Of a stretch of 40,670 bases of DNA, positions 1-7,767 are shown one piece after another. A program made the position numbers and the translations under genes. The stretch lies in the NCBI GenBank assembly GCA_031270015.1, contig JAISYH010000011.1:1-40670 (forward strand). Reading direction: 5' to 3'. The notes under the pieces were generated by a model. The model was not told where the DNA came from. It searched no databases and was given only the letters and a program-made list of their open reading frames with translations. This DNA comes from Burkholderiales bacterium (GTDB lineage Bacteria > Pseudomonadota > Gammaproteobacteria > Burkholderiales > Casimicrobiaceae). Each line of letters opens with the position of its first letter. The first letter of the stretch is position 1.

Positions 1-644
1 GCCTTTTTCAACCATTGAAGAAACAAGCGACGAGGAACGGGTTTGGCGCCCAGCGACGCCAGATATGGCGTTTCTTGTTGACAGTCGATGTAACGCACAT
101 TTTCCGATTTGAGCCAATCGACAAGATGCGTCAACGCGACTTTCGATGCGTCGCATTGACGCGCGAACATGGATTCGCCGAAGAAAAATTTACCGATCAA
201 CAAACCATATAATCCACCTGCCAGAACATCGTTATGCCAAGCTTCGACAGAGTGCGCGACTCCTTGTCGGTGGAGCGCAGTGTAGGTGTCGATGAACGGC
301 TGCGATATCCACGTTTCGTAAGGGTCGTGTTGCTTTTTTCGAGGTGTTTCGGCGCAGGCGCGGATCACTTCCGGGAAAGCGGTGTCACGGCGTACGTCAA
401 AGCGACCGGAACGCAAAGTTTTGCGCAACGAACGGGAAATTTTGAAATCGTCGACAACCAACACCATGCGTGGATCGGGACTCCACCAAAAGACACGTCC
501 GCCGTCGATGCCCCAAGGAAAAATACCCATTTTATACGCCTTGACGACTTTTTCCGGCGACAACCCGCTGCCGATCGCGAGCGGCAAGTCGGCAGCGCCT
601 GATTCGGGCGGCGGAAAATTGTCAGTAGTGTCAAGCCAACGCAT
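1..644 (-). CDS. aat: Leucyl/phenylalanyl-tRNA--protein transferase (partial, runs off left edge)
   Basis: Attaches Leu or Phe from aminoacyl-tRNA to proteins with N-terminal Arg or Lys, marking them for ClpS/ClpAP degradation in the cytoplasm (N-end rule). Reading the reverse strand from the ATG at 644 gives MRWLDTTDNFPPPESGA, then the family blocks GLSPEKVVKAYKMGIFPW, FWWSPDPRMVL, GGLYGL, FFGESMF and the ASKVAL helix. About 214 codons are present and the frame is still open at base 1, so only the last few codons should be missing. No strong Shine-Dalgarno precedes the start; the start is supported by alignment with the family N-terminus. Transcribed away from the adjacent tRNA-Arg gene. Identity is secure. 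Confidence 0.95.
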   Translation of the reverse strand, partial: MRWLDTTDNFPPPESGAADLPLAIGSGLSPEKVVKAYKMGIFPWGIDGGRVFWWSPDPRMVLVVDDFKISRSLRKTLRSGRFDVRRDTAFPEVIRACAETPRKKQHDPYETWISQPFIDTYTALHRQGVAHSVEAWHNDVLAGGLYGLLIGKFFFGESMFARQCDASKVALTHLVDWLKSENVRYIDCQQETPYLASLGAKPVPRRLFLQWLKK

Positions 645-706
645 GCGATATTATCGCGTAAAACCACCGGGACGGTTTTCGAGACTTCTTTGTGCGTTGC
701 GACGGG

Positions 707-735
707 TTCGCTGAACAGCGGCAACGTGCGATAAT
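707..735 (+). promoter_or_regulatory. Possible sigma-70 promoter of tRNA-Arg
   Basis: A -10-like GATAAT at 730-735 lies 17 bases downstream of a weak -35-like TTCGCT at 707-712. The expected start would be a few bases before the mature tRNA 5' end at 746. The -10 is good and the -35 is poor, so this is a tentative call from pattern and spacing only. Confidence 0.35.
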
Positions 736-745
736 TGAAGCGATT

Positions 746-821
746 GCCTCCGTAGCTCAGGGGATAGAGCACATTCCTCCTAAGAATGGGGTCGTACGTT
801 CGATTCGTGCCGGAGGCGCCA
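746..821 (+). tRNA. tRNA-Arg (anticodon CCU)
   Basis: Folds as a complete 76-nt cloverleaf. The acceptor stem GCCTCCG (746-752) pairs with CGGAGGC (811-817), the D arm is GCTC/GAGC, and the anticodon stem CATTC/GAATG encloses loop CTCCTAA with anticodon CCT. The T stem GTACG/CGTGC contains one G-U pair. The discriminator G and an encoded CCA end follow at 818-821. Reads the AGG arginine codon. It stands alone, with a possible promoter upstream and a small terminator downstream. Confidence 0.96.
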
Positions 822-831
822 AAAACAATCC

Positions 832-860
832 ACGCATGACATAGATGACCATGCGTTTTT
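832..860 (+). terminator. Rho-independent terminator after tRNA-Arg
   Basis: ACGCATG (832-838) pairs with CATGCGT (850-856), followed by a run of T to 860. It begins 10 bases after the tRNA CCA end and precedes the next gene by about 18 bases, so it probably ends the tRNA transcript. Confidence 0.7.
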
Positions 861-878
861 ATAATGTGAAATAGGGTC

Positions 879-1109
879 ATGGGAAAAATTATTTTTTTGA
901 TTGCCGCTTTTTTGGTCATAATAATCGGGCTACGCTTATGGAACAAAGCCAAGCGAATCTCCATTGCCAAACACGAGGCACAGACGCGCCGCGTTTCGGA
1001 AACGATGGTGCGTTGCGTTTCTTGTGGTATTTTCATTCCGCGTTCCGAGGCTAGAATGGAGCATGACGGTTATCATTGTGGCGCGCCGCATTGCGCGCGC
1101 CGTTCTTGA
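879..1109 (+). CDS. PP0621-like small membrane protein with four cysteines
   Basis: A 76-residue protein with one N-terminal membrane helix (about residues 3-20), then a short basic linker and a cysteine-rich tail: CVSC at 46-49 and cysteines at 67 and 72. That spacing suggests a small zinc-ribbon-like or otherwise metal-binding domain. It resembles the PP0621 family, whose members commonly sit just upstream of the pilS-pilR pair in Betaproteobacteria, as here. The molecular function is unknown. It begins 18 bases after the tRNA terminator and ends 42 bases before pilS, so co-transcription with pilS is likely. Family assignment is moderately sure; metal binding is inferred from the cysteines only. 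Confidence 0.8.
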   Translation: MGKIIFLIAAFLVIIIGLRLWNKAKRISIAKHEAQTRRVSETMVRCVSCGIFIPRSEARMEHDGYHCGAPHCARRS

Positions 1110-1151
1110 CGCGCATTCTTTGATGACAACAGGAGAAAGATTCTGGATACG

Positions 1152-2774
1152 GTGACAAAATTTCGTTCGATCCCTTTGGGATTTATCGGAAAGCGTGTTC
1201 TCTGGATCGTTAGTTTTTATCGCATTGGTTACGTATGGGCGCTTCTGGGCAGTATTTTTCTGATAGCAAGCCCGCCATCGGCGCTTTTTTATCCCACGAT
1301 ATTTAAAGTTGCCACTATCTTGTATTTTTTCTTCGCGGCAATATTCGCGATCATCGCGCAAATGGAACGCGAACTGCTTTCTTTGCAGAAATTATTGTTT
1401 ATCGCTACAGTCGGCGATTCTATTTTTCTTTCGGTGATGATGTTTGCTGGTGGCAATCATGTGGTCCCGTTGCCTATTTTTCTTTTTCCACAACTTACCG
1501 CACATGGCTGGTTATTGGAAAAACGACTGTTTTCTTTGTTGCACGCGGCGATTCCAACGCTGTTCTTTTTGAGCGTCTCTTTATTTCTCTTTTGGGAAGG
1601 AAAAACCGATCTCTCGCAGGTCGTCGTCGTCGCGCTGATTTGTGGCGGTTACTTTTTCATCGCTTATAGCGCCACGGTGATCGGACGCTATACCAAAGTC
1701 TCGGAACTCGTGGCGCAACAAAGAAATATTGATATTGCCAATCTGGAACAAATCAACCGTACTGTAATCCGCGATATGAAAGACGGCGTGATGATTCTTG
1801 ACTTGCGCGGTATTATTCGTGGCTACAATCCGCAGGCGTTTGTGTTATTGAATGCCGGAGAATATGCGGTTGCCGGACAGCGGTTGGCACAATGGAGCGG
1901 CAGGCTGTACGAAATATGGGCGCATTGGCAGGAGACACCGAACGATCCGATCCGTCCTTTTTTCGTCGAGGGAACAGCGATGACATTGTTGCCTCGTTTT
2001 GTCCGTATCGGCACGGGCAGCAGCGGCGGAACATTGGTGTATCTGGAGGATTTGAGCCGCGCGCGCATAGAAGCGCAGAACCTCAAGCTCGCCGCGCTCG
2101 GCAGGTTGACCGCTTCCATTGCCCACGAGATTCGCAATCCGTTGTCGGCGATTCAGCAGGCGACACAGTTGCTTGAAGAAAACGAAAAGATTTCCTCTGA
2201 AGATATGCGCCTGCTGTTGATGATCCGTAATAATGGGAAACGGATTAACCGCATCGTCACCGAAGTATTGCAACTCAACCGGCGGGATCGCCGTGCCCCC
2301 GAGGATTTGCATATTGCTGAAATTTTACATACTCTGGTGGATGAAATTTCAGCAAGCGAACAAATGCCGAAGGGCGTCATCGTTTTGTCGATCGATGAAA
2401 AACTGGCGGACACGAAAGTTCGTTTCGATCGCGGTCATATCGATCAAATTTTATGGAATCTGTTGCGTAATGCGTGGCAATTCTCCAAAAAGCAAACGGG
2501 AAGCATCAAAGTGACGCTCAACGCCGGTAATACACCAGATCGTGTGTCCATCGATATCATTGACGATGGAGCGGGCATAGACGAAAAAAACCGCGAGCAG
2601 CTTTTCGAACCGTTCTTCACTACGCGCGCTTTGGGTACCGGACTCGGGCTTTATATCGCGAATGAACTGATTTCTGCCAACCAGGCGTCGCTTGAACTTT
2701 TGCCGGAAAAGTCAGGGGTCGGCGCGCATTTCCGCATTCATTTATTTGTTGCGCCGCCGTCCGTTGATATTTGA
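1152..2774 (+). CDS. pilS: Sensor histidine kinase PilS
   Basis: Membrane sensor kinase that phosphorylates PilR; in known systems the pair controls type IV pilin transcription with sigma-54. The 540 residues comprise about six N-terminal membrane helices (to about residue 180), a PAS-like sensor segment (about 195-300), and a HisKA helix with phospho-acceptor H325 in the motif SIAHEIRNPL. The ATPase domain shows the N box (LWNLLRNAW), G1 box (DDGAGID), F box (FEPFFTT) and G2 box (GTGLGLYIA). The start is GTG, with an AGGAG-like site about 15 bases upstream, which is rather far. The stop lies 22 bases before pilR. Assignment rests on domain order plus the adjacent pilR. Confidence 0.9.
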   Translation: MTKFRSIPLGFIGKRVLWIVSFYRIGYVWALLGSIFLIASPPSALFYPTIFKVATILYFFFAAIFAIIAQMERELLSLQKLLFIATVGDSIFLSVMMFAGGNHVVPLPIFLFPQLTAHGWLLEKRLFSLLHAAIPTLFFLSVSLFLFWEGKTDLSQVVVVALICGGYFFIAYSATVIGRYTKVSELVAQQRNIDIANLEQINRTVIRDMKDGVMILDLRGIIRGYNPQAFVLLNAGEYAVAGQRLAQWSGRLYEIWAHWQETPNDPIRPFFVEGTAMTLLPRFVRIGTGSSGGTLVYLEDLSRARIEAQNLKLAALGRLTASIAHEIRNPLSAIQQATQLLEENEKISSEDMRLLLMIRNNGKRINRIVTEVLQLNRRDRRAPEDLHIAEILHTLVDEISASEQMPKGVIVLSIDEKLADTKVRFDRGHIDQILWNLLRNAWQFSKKQTGSIKVTLNAGNTPDRVSIDIIDDGAGIDEKNREQLFEPFFTTRALGTGLGLYIANELISANQASLELLPEKSGVGAHFRIHLFVAPPSVDI

Positions 2775-2796
2775 TCTTATTTCATTTGAGCATATT

Positions 2797-4176
2797 ATGA
2801 ATACTCCATCCCGCCGCCCGCCGCCCCGCACGCAACCCCGTGTTCTCATCATCGACGATGAACCAGATTTGCTTGAACTTCTTGAACTGACGCTGATTCG
2901 TCTCGGTCTCGAAGTCACCAGCGCCAAGACGGTCACCGAAGCGCTGGAAAAACTTAAAGACCCAAAATTCGATCTTTGCCTTACGGATATGCGCCTGCCG
3001 GACGGCAAGGGGCTTGACGTGATCGACTATATTCGCAGCAAAGAGTTGGACATACCGGTGGCGGTCATTACTGCTTTTGGCAATACCGAAAACGCGGTCG
3101 CGGCGTTGAAAGCTGGCGCTTTCGATTATCTGGCGAAGCCAGTCGATTTGGCGCAGTTGCGCGCGCTGGTCAAGCAGGCGGTCGATACGCCGGAAAAGAT
3201 ACAAGCGCCGGAAGCTTATACTTTGCTGGGCGAATCGCCGGCGATTCGGCAAGTGCGCGACATGATCGAGCGCATCGCGCGCAGTCTGGCGCCGGTTTTC
3301 ATTCATGGCGAATCTGGTACAGGGAAAGAAGTCGCGGCGCGGCTGATTCATTATAAGGGGGCGCGTCACCAAGGTCCATTTGTTGCGGTCAACTGCGGCG
3401 CTATTCCCGAAAACCTGATGGAAAGCGAATTTTTCGGCTATAAACAAGGATCGTTTACCGGAGCCGACGCGGATCGCGAAGGCTTCTTTCAAGCGGCGCA
3501 TCGCGGCACTTTGTTCTTGGACGAAGTCGCCGATCTGCCGTTGGCGATGCAAGTCAAACTATTGCGCGCCATTCAAGAGAAAAAGGTCAGGCGCATCGGC
3601 AACCCGACGGAAGAAGAAGTGGATGTGCGCATCATCAGCGCGACGCACAAAAATCTTTCCGCACTAGTCGAAGGTGAGCAATTTCGGCAGGATTTGTTCT
3701 TTCGCTTGCACGTGATCGAACTCGACATGCCGCCGCTGCGCGAAATGCGCGACGACATTTCGCTGATCGCCGAGTCTATCTTGACAAAGTTGGCGCGTGG
3801 TCATCCCGTCTCGTTGGCGAATGACGCTATCGAAGCGTTACAGCATTATCCGTTTCCGGGCAATGTCCGCGAACTGGAAAATATCCTTGAGCGCGGATTA
3901 TCATTGGCGCTCAATCCGGAGAAGATTCACAAAGAAGATTTATATCTGACGCCGCCGATCATTCAGCAAGAAGCCGTCGAGAATGCTCCGGTCACCGCGT
4001 CGTTCGACGAAGGAAGCAAATACGCTTCGCTCGAAGAATATCTCGACGAAGTGGAGCGCGCCGCTTTGCTCGAAGCGCTGGAAAAAACGCGCTATAACCG
4101 TACCGAAGCTGCCAAGCTGCTCGGCATTTCATTTCGCGCAATGCGCTACCGAATGGAGAGGCTGGGCATCAAGTAA
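2797..4176 (+). CDS. pilR: Sigma-54-dependent response regulator PilR
   Basis: NtrC-type activator of 459 residues. The receiver domain has acidic residues D20-D21 and phospho-acceptor D64 in LTDMRLPDG. The AAA+ domain has Walker A GESGTGKE, the sigma-54 contact loop as GSFTGAD (the Ser variant of GAFTGA, as known in PilR) and Walker B LFLDEVADL. A C-terminal Fis-type helix-turn-helix ends the protein (RTEAAKLLGISFRAMRYRMERL). The ATG at 2797 is preferred to upstream in-frame starts, which would overlap pilS and add residues unrelated to a receiver domain. It binds enhancers and activates sigma-54 promoters; the pilin targets are not in this window. Its stop overlaps the ampD start by one base. 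Confidence 0.93.
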   Translation: MNTPSRRPPPRTQPRVLIIDDEPDLLELLELTLIRLGLEVTSAKTVTEALEKLKDPKFDLCLTDMRLPDGKGLDVIDYIRSKELDIPVAVITAFGNTENAVAALKAGAFDYLAKPVDLAQLRALVKQAVDTPEKIQAPEAYTLLGESPAIRQVRDMIERIARSLAPVFIHGESGTGKEVAARLIHYKGARHQGPFVAVNCGAIPENLMESEFFGYKQGSFTGADADREGFFQAAHRGTLFLDEVADLPLAMQVKLLRAIQEKKVRRIGNPTEEEVDVRIISATHKNLSALVEGEQFRQDLFFRLHVIELDMPPLREMRDDISLIAESILTKLARGHPVSLANDAIEALQHYPFPGNVRELENILERGLSLALNPEKIHKEDLYLTPPIIQQEAVENAPVTASFDEGSKYASLEEYLDEVERAALLEALEKTRYNRTEAAKLLGISFRAMRYRMERLGIK

Positions 4177-4781
4177 TGAAAAGCGTACGACGGCGCCCCC
4201 GATTTTTGTCTCTGAGTTTGAATGCCGATGGTTGGGTCAAGCCGGCGTGCCGTGTCGCGTCGCCGAACTTTGACGAGCGTCCCGAAACGAATGTTTCGTT
4301 GATCGTAATACACAATATTTCATTGCCGCCGCGACGATTTGGTGGGCGATCGGTGCTTCGGCTTTTCACCAATACGCTTGACACCAGCGCGCATCGGGCA
4401 TTTGCTTCATTGGTGGGATTGCGCGTTTCCGCGCACTTTTTGATTCGTCGGCGAGGCGATTTGATTCAACTGGTTTCCTGTAGCAAACGCGCTTGGCATG
4501 CCGGCGTTTCCGTATGGCAGGGACGTGAACAGTGCAACGATTTTTCCATCGGTATCGAACTCGAAGGAAGCGACGACATCCCCTATACGCGAAGTCAATA
4601 TCGATGTCTTTATGCGCTATTGACATTGCTCGTCCGCCGTTATCCGATCACCGATATCGTCGGGCATAGCGGCATTGCACCAAATCGCAAAACCGATCCG
4701 GGCGCGGCGTTCGAATGGCGGAAAATCGAACATATCGGCTTGTCGCCGCGTGTAACAGTCCATCGTTCTGCGCGGTTTTGA
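4176..4781 (+). CDS. ampD: 1,6-anhydro-N-acetylmuramyl-L-alanine amidase AmpD
   Basis: Cytosolic zinc amidase of peptidoglycan recycling that cleaves L-Ala from anhydro-muropeptides. In species with AmpR/AmpC it thereby limits beta-lactamase induction. The 201 residues carry the expected zinc ligands H46 (VIHNISLPP), H164 (GHSGIAP) and D174 (RKTDPG), with a catalytic glutamate in SIGIELEG (about E128). The length is a little above the usual 180-190 because of a basic N-terminal extension. The start codon shares one base with the pilR stop (TAATG), implying translational coupling. The pilS-pilR-ampD order is frequent in Betaproteobacteria. Confidence 0.93.
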   Translation: MKSVRRRPRFLSLSLNADGWVKPACRVASPNFDERPETNVSLIVIHNISLPPRRFGGRSVLRLFTNTLDTSAHRAFASLVGLRVSAHFLIRRRGDLIQLVSCSKRAWHAGVSVWQGREQCNDFSIGIELEGSDDIPYTRSQYRCLYALLTLLVRRYPITDIVGHSGIAPNRKTDPGAAFEWRKIEHIGLSPRVTVHRSARF

Positions 4782-4860
4782 ACAACTTGTAATACCTGTC
4801 GATACTATATTTTTATTCATCATCGCCTGAAGCGACTTGTACGGGTTATAATCCACCGCT

Positions 4861-5385
4861 ATGTCATTCCTCATCGATTTCTTGCCGTTGATTCTTTTCT
4901 TCGGCACTTATAAATTTTATGGAATTTTTACGGCGACTGCTGTGGCGATCATCGCTTCGGTCGTCCAGTTCGCCTACTTATATTGTTTTAAGACTATCGG
5001 CGTCGTTCACTGGATATCGCTGGGGGTGATCGTGATTTTTGGCGGCGCTACGCTGGTGTTGCAAGACCCCGTATTTATCCAGTGGAAACCGACGGTAATT
5101 TACCTTGCCTTCGCCGCTATGCTGATTGGCGGCAAGCTGTTCTGGCGGCGCGATTTTCTTCGTCACGTGATGAAAGGCATTGAACTGCCCGACGCCGTCT
5201 GGTCAAAGCTGACTTGGGCGTGGAGCGCGCTTTTCATTTTTTTGGCAGCGCTGAACCGTTATGTCGCTGTCCATTACTCGATGGACACATGGGTCGATTT
5301 CAAGGTATGGGGCACATCGATCATCCTTCTTGTTTTTGCCGTTGCTCAAGGACTTTTTATCGCCCGTTACCTGAAAGAATCATAA
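4861..5385 (+). CDS. yciB: Inner-membrane protein YciB (septation protein A / IspZ)
   Basis: A 174-residue integral membrane protein of the YciB/IspA family, linked to cell-envelope and septum integrity; its biochemical role is not settled. It opens with the family start FLIDFLPLILFFGTYKF, has about five hydrophobic helices, and carries the signatures WKPT, GGKLFW and NRYVA followed by W..FKVWG. It is preceded by 79 untranslated bases after ampD. In relatives it is usually followed by a BolA gene and then a PpiC-type isomerase; here the isomerase follows directly, with no BolA gene between. Length and motifs match the family fully. Confidence 0.94.
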   Translation: MSFLIDFLPLILFFGTYKFYGIFTATAVAIIASVVQFAYLYCFKTIGVVHWISLGVIVIFGGATLVLQDPVFIQWKPTVIYLAFAAMLIGGKLFWRRDFLRHVMKGIELPDAVWSKLTWAWSALFIFLAALNRYVAVHYSMDTWVDFKVWGTSIILLVFAVAQGLFIARYLKES

Positions 5386-5489
5386 ACACGCGGTTTCTGA
5401 TACCATTGCGTTGCATTTTTATGAAAAACAGGTCGCCTGTGGACGACCGTAAAATTTCGTTTTTTTCTTACCACTTAAAGGAACCAATT

Positions 5490-6293
5490 ATGCGTAAAAG
5501 TATTGTTGTCGGCGCGTTGTTGATGGCGCTTTTCTCGGTTTTTGCCATCGCGCAGACGCCTGCTGCTGCGGCAAAAACGGACGCTCCAGCCGCGTCACAA
5601 GGCAAGGAGTTGTACTCAAAAACACTGTTTGATTATCTCTTGAAACAGCGCACCGCGCAGGGCGCGCCCGATACGCCTGATCTCCGCGAATCCATCCGTG
5701 AGGAACTGAATACCCGCGAAGTATTGATCAAAGCGGCGAAGGCGGCGAAAACCGAAAGCAAAGAGAACATCAAATTGGAAATGGACTTGTCCTCGCAGAT
5801 GGTTTTGATCCGCGCGTATCTTTCCGATTGGCTTGAAAAAAATCCCGTACCGGAAGATTTACTCAAGAAAGAATACGAAGCGTTGAAAGAGCAACTGGGC
5901 GATAAAGAATATCAAGTCGCGCACATCCTCGTTGAGACGGAAGGCGAAGCCAAGGATATCGTTAAAGATTTGCAAGGCGGCAAGAAATTCGCCGATATCG
6001 CCAAAGAAAAATCCAAGGATCCGGGTTCCAAAGAAAAAGGAGGCGAATTGGGCTGGAATACACCCGGAACATTCGTCAAGCCTTTCGCCGACGCGCTACC
6101 AACAATTGAAAAAGGTAAATTCTCGGCGATGCCGGTACAGACGCAATACGGTTGGCACGTGATCAAAATCGACGATGTTCGCGCCACCAAGCTACCTCCG
6201 TATGAGGAGTTGAAACCTCAGTTACAACAACGCGCGCAAGCCGTGTGGCTAGAGCAACACTTCAAAAATCTGCGTGAAAAAGCGGGGGTTTGA
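5490..6293 (+). CDS. Periplasmic parvulin-type peptidyl-prolyl isomerase
   Basis: Exported cis-trans prolyl isomerase/chaperone of the PpiC/SurA type, 267 residues. The N-terminus MRKSIVVGALLMALFSVF followed by AIAQ is a clear signal peptide. A helical SurA-like region (about 35-135) precedes one parvulin domain (about 140-235) with AHILV, the KGGELGW motif and YGWHVIKI, and a charged helical tail ends the protein. The ATG at 5490 is preceded by AAAGGA and directly yields the signal peptide; the longer upstream frame overlaps yciB and is rejected. The transcript ends at the terminator 6314-6342. Likely role: outer-membrane protein folding in the periplasm. Confidence 0.9.
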   Translation: MRKSIVVGALLMALFSVFAIAQTPAAAAKTDAPAASQGKELYSKTLFDYLLKQRTAQGAPDTPDLRESIREELNTREVLIKAAKAAKTESKENIKLEMDLSSQMVLIRAYLSDWLEKNPVPEDLLKKEYEALKEQLGDKEYQVAHILVETEGEAKDIVKDLQGGKKFADIAKEKSKDPGSKEKGGELGWNTPGTFVKPFADALPTIEKGKFSAMPVQTQYGWHVIKIDDVRATKLPPYEELKPQLQQRAQAVWLEQHFKNLREKAGV

Positions 6294-6313
6294 TCAACGC
6301 GTTTCTCAGACGC

Positions 6314-6342
6314 AAAAAAGCAGGCGAATCGCCTGCTTTTTT
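6314..6342. terminator. Bidirectional rho-independent terminator between ppiC-type gene and rpoH
   Basis: A-run plus GCAGGCG pairs with CGCCTGC plus a T-run (6314-6326 with 6330-6342), loop AAT. The A/T tails on both sides make it usable in both directions, serving the plus-strand isomerase gene and the minus-strand rpoH that ends at 6367. Confidence 0.9.
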
Positions 6343-6366
6343 GTTGCGCGTTACGGGAAAAAGAGA

Positions 6367-7230
6367 TTACGCGTCGACTATATGCGCGCGCATCTTCTTG
6401 AATGCTTGCGTCTCGATTTGGCGAATGCGCTCGGCGGAAACGCCATATTCGCCCGCTAATTCTTGCAGAGTGGCAGGCGCTTCGTCCTCATCGTGCAACC
6501 AGCGGGCGCGAATGATGTGAGCGCTGCGATCATCAAGCGCTGCCAACGCCCTGCTCAAACCTTCTTTTCGGATTTGTTCCGTTTGCTTTTCCTCGGCGAT
6601 TTGCGCGGGACCAGCGCTCTGATCGGTGAGATAATAAATCGGCGTCGACAGCGTATCGTCGTTTTCTTGATAAGGATCAAGAGAAACTTCGCCGCCAGCC
6701 GCCATGCGTTTTTCCATTTCCAGCACTTCTTCAGGTTTGACGTTCAAGGTTTCGGCGATTTCCTGGGCTTCTTTGTGTGTCAAAGCGCGCAAGCTTTTTT
6801 TCATGCTGCGCAAGTTGAAGAACAATTTGCGTTGTGCTTTGGTCGTGACAGTTTTCACGATACGCCAGTTACGTAAAACGTATTCGTGAATTTCCGCGCG
6901 TATCCAGTGCAACGCAAAAGAAACCAAACGTACGCCGCGTTCGGGATCGAAACGGCGCACGGCTTTCATCAAGCCAATATTGCCTTCCTGAATCAGATCC
7001 GCCTGCGGTAAGCCGTAACCGAGATACTGCCGCGACACGGCGACTACTAACCGCAGATGCGAAACAACCATCTCGCGCGCTGCGTCGAGGTCTTGCTGGT
7101 CGCGCCAACGGCGACCCAATTCAATTTCCTGTTCGGCAGTCAACAACGGAAAACGGCTGACCGCCTGAATATACTGATCAAGGCTTCCCTGCGATACCGC
7201 TATGGGCAAAGCCAGCGATGTATGGGGCAT
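6367..7230 (-). CDS. rpoH: RNA polymerase heat-shock sigma factor RpoH (sigma-32)
   Basis: Directs RNA polymerase to heat-shock promoters. The 287 residues contain region 2 (DLIQEGNIGLMKAVRRFDP and VSFALHWIRAEI), the RpoH-specific box QRKLFFNLR, and a C-terminal region 4 helix-turn-helix (TLQELAGEYGVSAERIRQIE). The ATG at 7230 has a near-perfect Shine-Dalgarno AGGAGGT four bases upstream. Upstream lie a perfect 22-bp palindrome (7254-7275) and a perfect CIRCE operator (7290-7316), so HrcA repression of rpoH is very likely. The gene faces the same way as the DUF883-to-DUF423 operon behind it, with no terminator seen between. Length is typical of the family. Confidence 0.97.
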   Translation of the reverse strand: MPHTSLALPIAVSQGSLDQYIQAVSRFPLLTAEQEIELGRRWRDQQDLDAAREMVVSHLRLVVAVSRQYLGYGLPQADLIQEGNIGLMKAVRRFDPERGVRLVSFALHWIRAEIHEYVLRNWRIVKTVTTKAQRKLFFNLRSMKKSLRALTHKEAQEIAETLNVKPEEVLEMEKRMAAGGEVSLDPYQENDDTLSTPIYYLTDQSAGPAQIAEEKQTEQIRKEGLSRALAALDDRSAHIIRARWLHDEDEAPATLQELAGEYGVSAERIRQIETQAFKKMRAHIVDA

Positions 7231-7234
7231 ATTT

Positions 7235-7241
7235 ACCTCCT
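7235..7241 (-). promoter_or_regulatory. Strong ribosome binding site of rpoH
   Basis: On the minus strand AGGAGGT lies four bases before the ATG at 7230. It is the strongest Shine-Dalgarno match I noticed among the minus-strand genes here and fixes the start. It sits about 12 bases downstream of the palindrome 7254-7275. Confidence 0.85.
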
Positions 7242-7253
7242 GTCATGACGATT

Positions 7254-7275
7254 TTTGCCTAATGAATTAGGCAAA
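7254..7275 (-). promoter_or_regulatory. Perfect palindrome in the rpoH leader
   Basis: TTTGCCTAAT, two bases, ATTAGGCAAA: a 10+2+10 perfect inverted repeat between the CIRCE element and the rpoH Shine-Dalgarno. In DNA it could be a dimeric repressor site. In RNA it would form a hairpin of about nine pairs with a tetraloop just 5' of the ribosome binding site. I do not recognise the motif. Confidence 0.6.
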
Positions 7276-7289
7276 TCAATAGCCATATT

Positions 7290-7316
7290 TTAGCACTCTA
7301 TGAGAAAGAGTGCTAA
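7290..7316. promoter_or_regulatory. CIRCE operator (HrcA binding site) upstream of rpoH
   Basis: Exact match to the CIRCE consensus: TTAGCACTC (7290-7298), nine bases, GAGTGCTAA (7308-7316). CIRCE is bound by the heat-shock repressor HrcA, normally upstream of groESL or dnaK. It begins 60 bases upstream of the rpoH start codon, with rpoH the nearest gene downstream on the minus strand. The other neighbour, DUF423, ends at 7396 on the same strand, so rpoH is the only plausible target. Confidence 0.95.
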
Positions 7317-7395
7317 TAAAGTTGAGTAAATTTCAGGGGTTAGGTGGAACAGTAGGTAACCATGAAATTCGGGAAATGACGAGCTTATCGGTTGT

Positions 7396-7767
7396 TTACC
7401 GTATTCGCGGAAGTAGCGCCGCAATAGCGATAAAAATCCAACCAGCGATCATCGACACACCGCCGGCAGGAGCAGCCATCGGGAAAAGGCGTAAATCGAC
7501 GAATGTTCGGCGGACAAGATCGCCGCAGAATAGGCAAAGTCCGACGAAAATCAGGAATCCACCAAAAAAGACCATTCGTCTGGGCGCTTGTTTATTGCTC
7601 ATCAGCGCTACTGCCGCCAGCAACGCGGGCGCGTGCGCGAGCAAGATTTCCGAACACGTTTTCAGGGTGTCGGCATAATCTCCATGCGCCGCCATCGCTG
7701 AAAAAGTGACGCCCAGCGCGCCGGCAAGACCGGAAATCAACAAAAGAAGACGTTCAGCAGCGCTCAT
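7396..7767 (-). CDS. DUF423 family inner-membrane protein
   Basis: A 123-residue, very hydrophobic protein with four predicted membrane helices (about 5-27, 42-60, 66-85, 99-121). It matches the small DUF423 (YgdD-like) family, recognisable from the early AAHG segment and the PxGG segment before the last helix. No biochemical function is established for the family. Its ATG overlaps the stop of the preceding YqjK-like gene by four bases, so it is the last gene of the DUF883 operon. Function unknown; family call fairly sure. Confidence 0.85.
   Translation of the reverse strand: MSAAERLLLLISGLAGALGVTFSAMAAHGDYADTLKTCSEILLAHAPALLAAVALMSNKQAPRRMVFFGGFLIFVGLCLFCGDLVRRTFVDLRLFPMAAPAGGVSMIAGWIFIAIAALLPRIR

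Noticed and set aside
365-1036. A 223-codon minus-strand open frame across aat and the tRNA
   Set aside because: It overlaps the tRNA gene and most of aat in another frame, and the aat frame carries clear family motifs.
2782-3552. Long minus-strand open frame opposite pilR
   Set aside because: It is antisense to conserved receiver and AAA+ motifs of pilR and has no protein-like features of its own.
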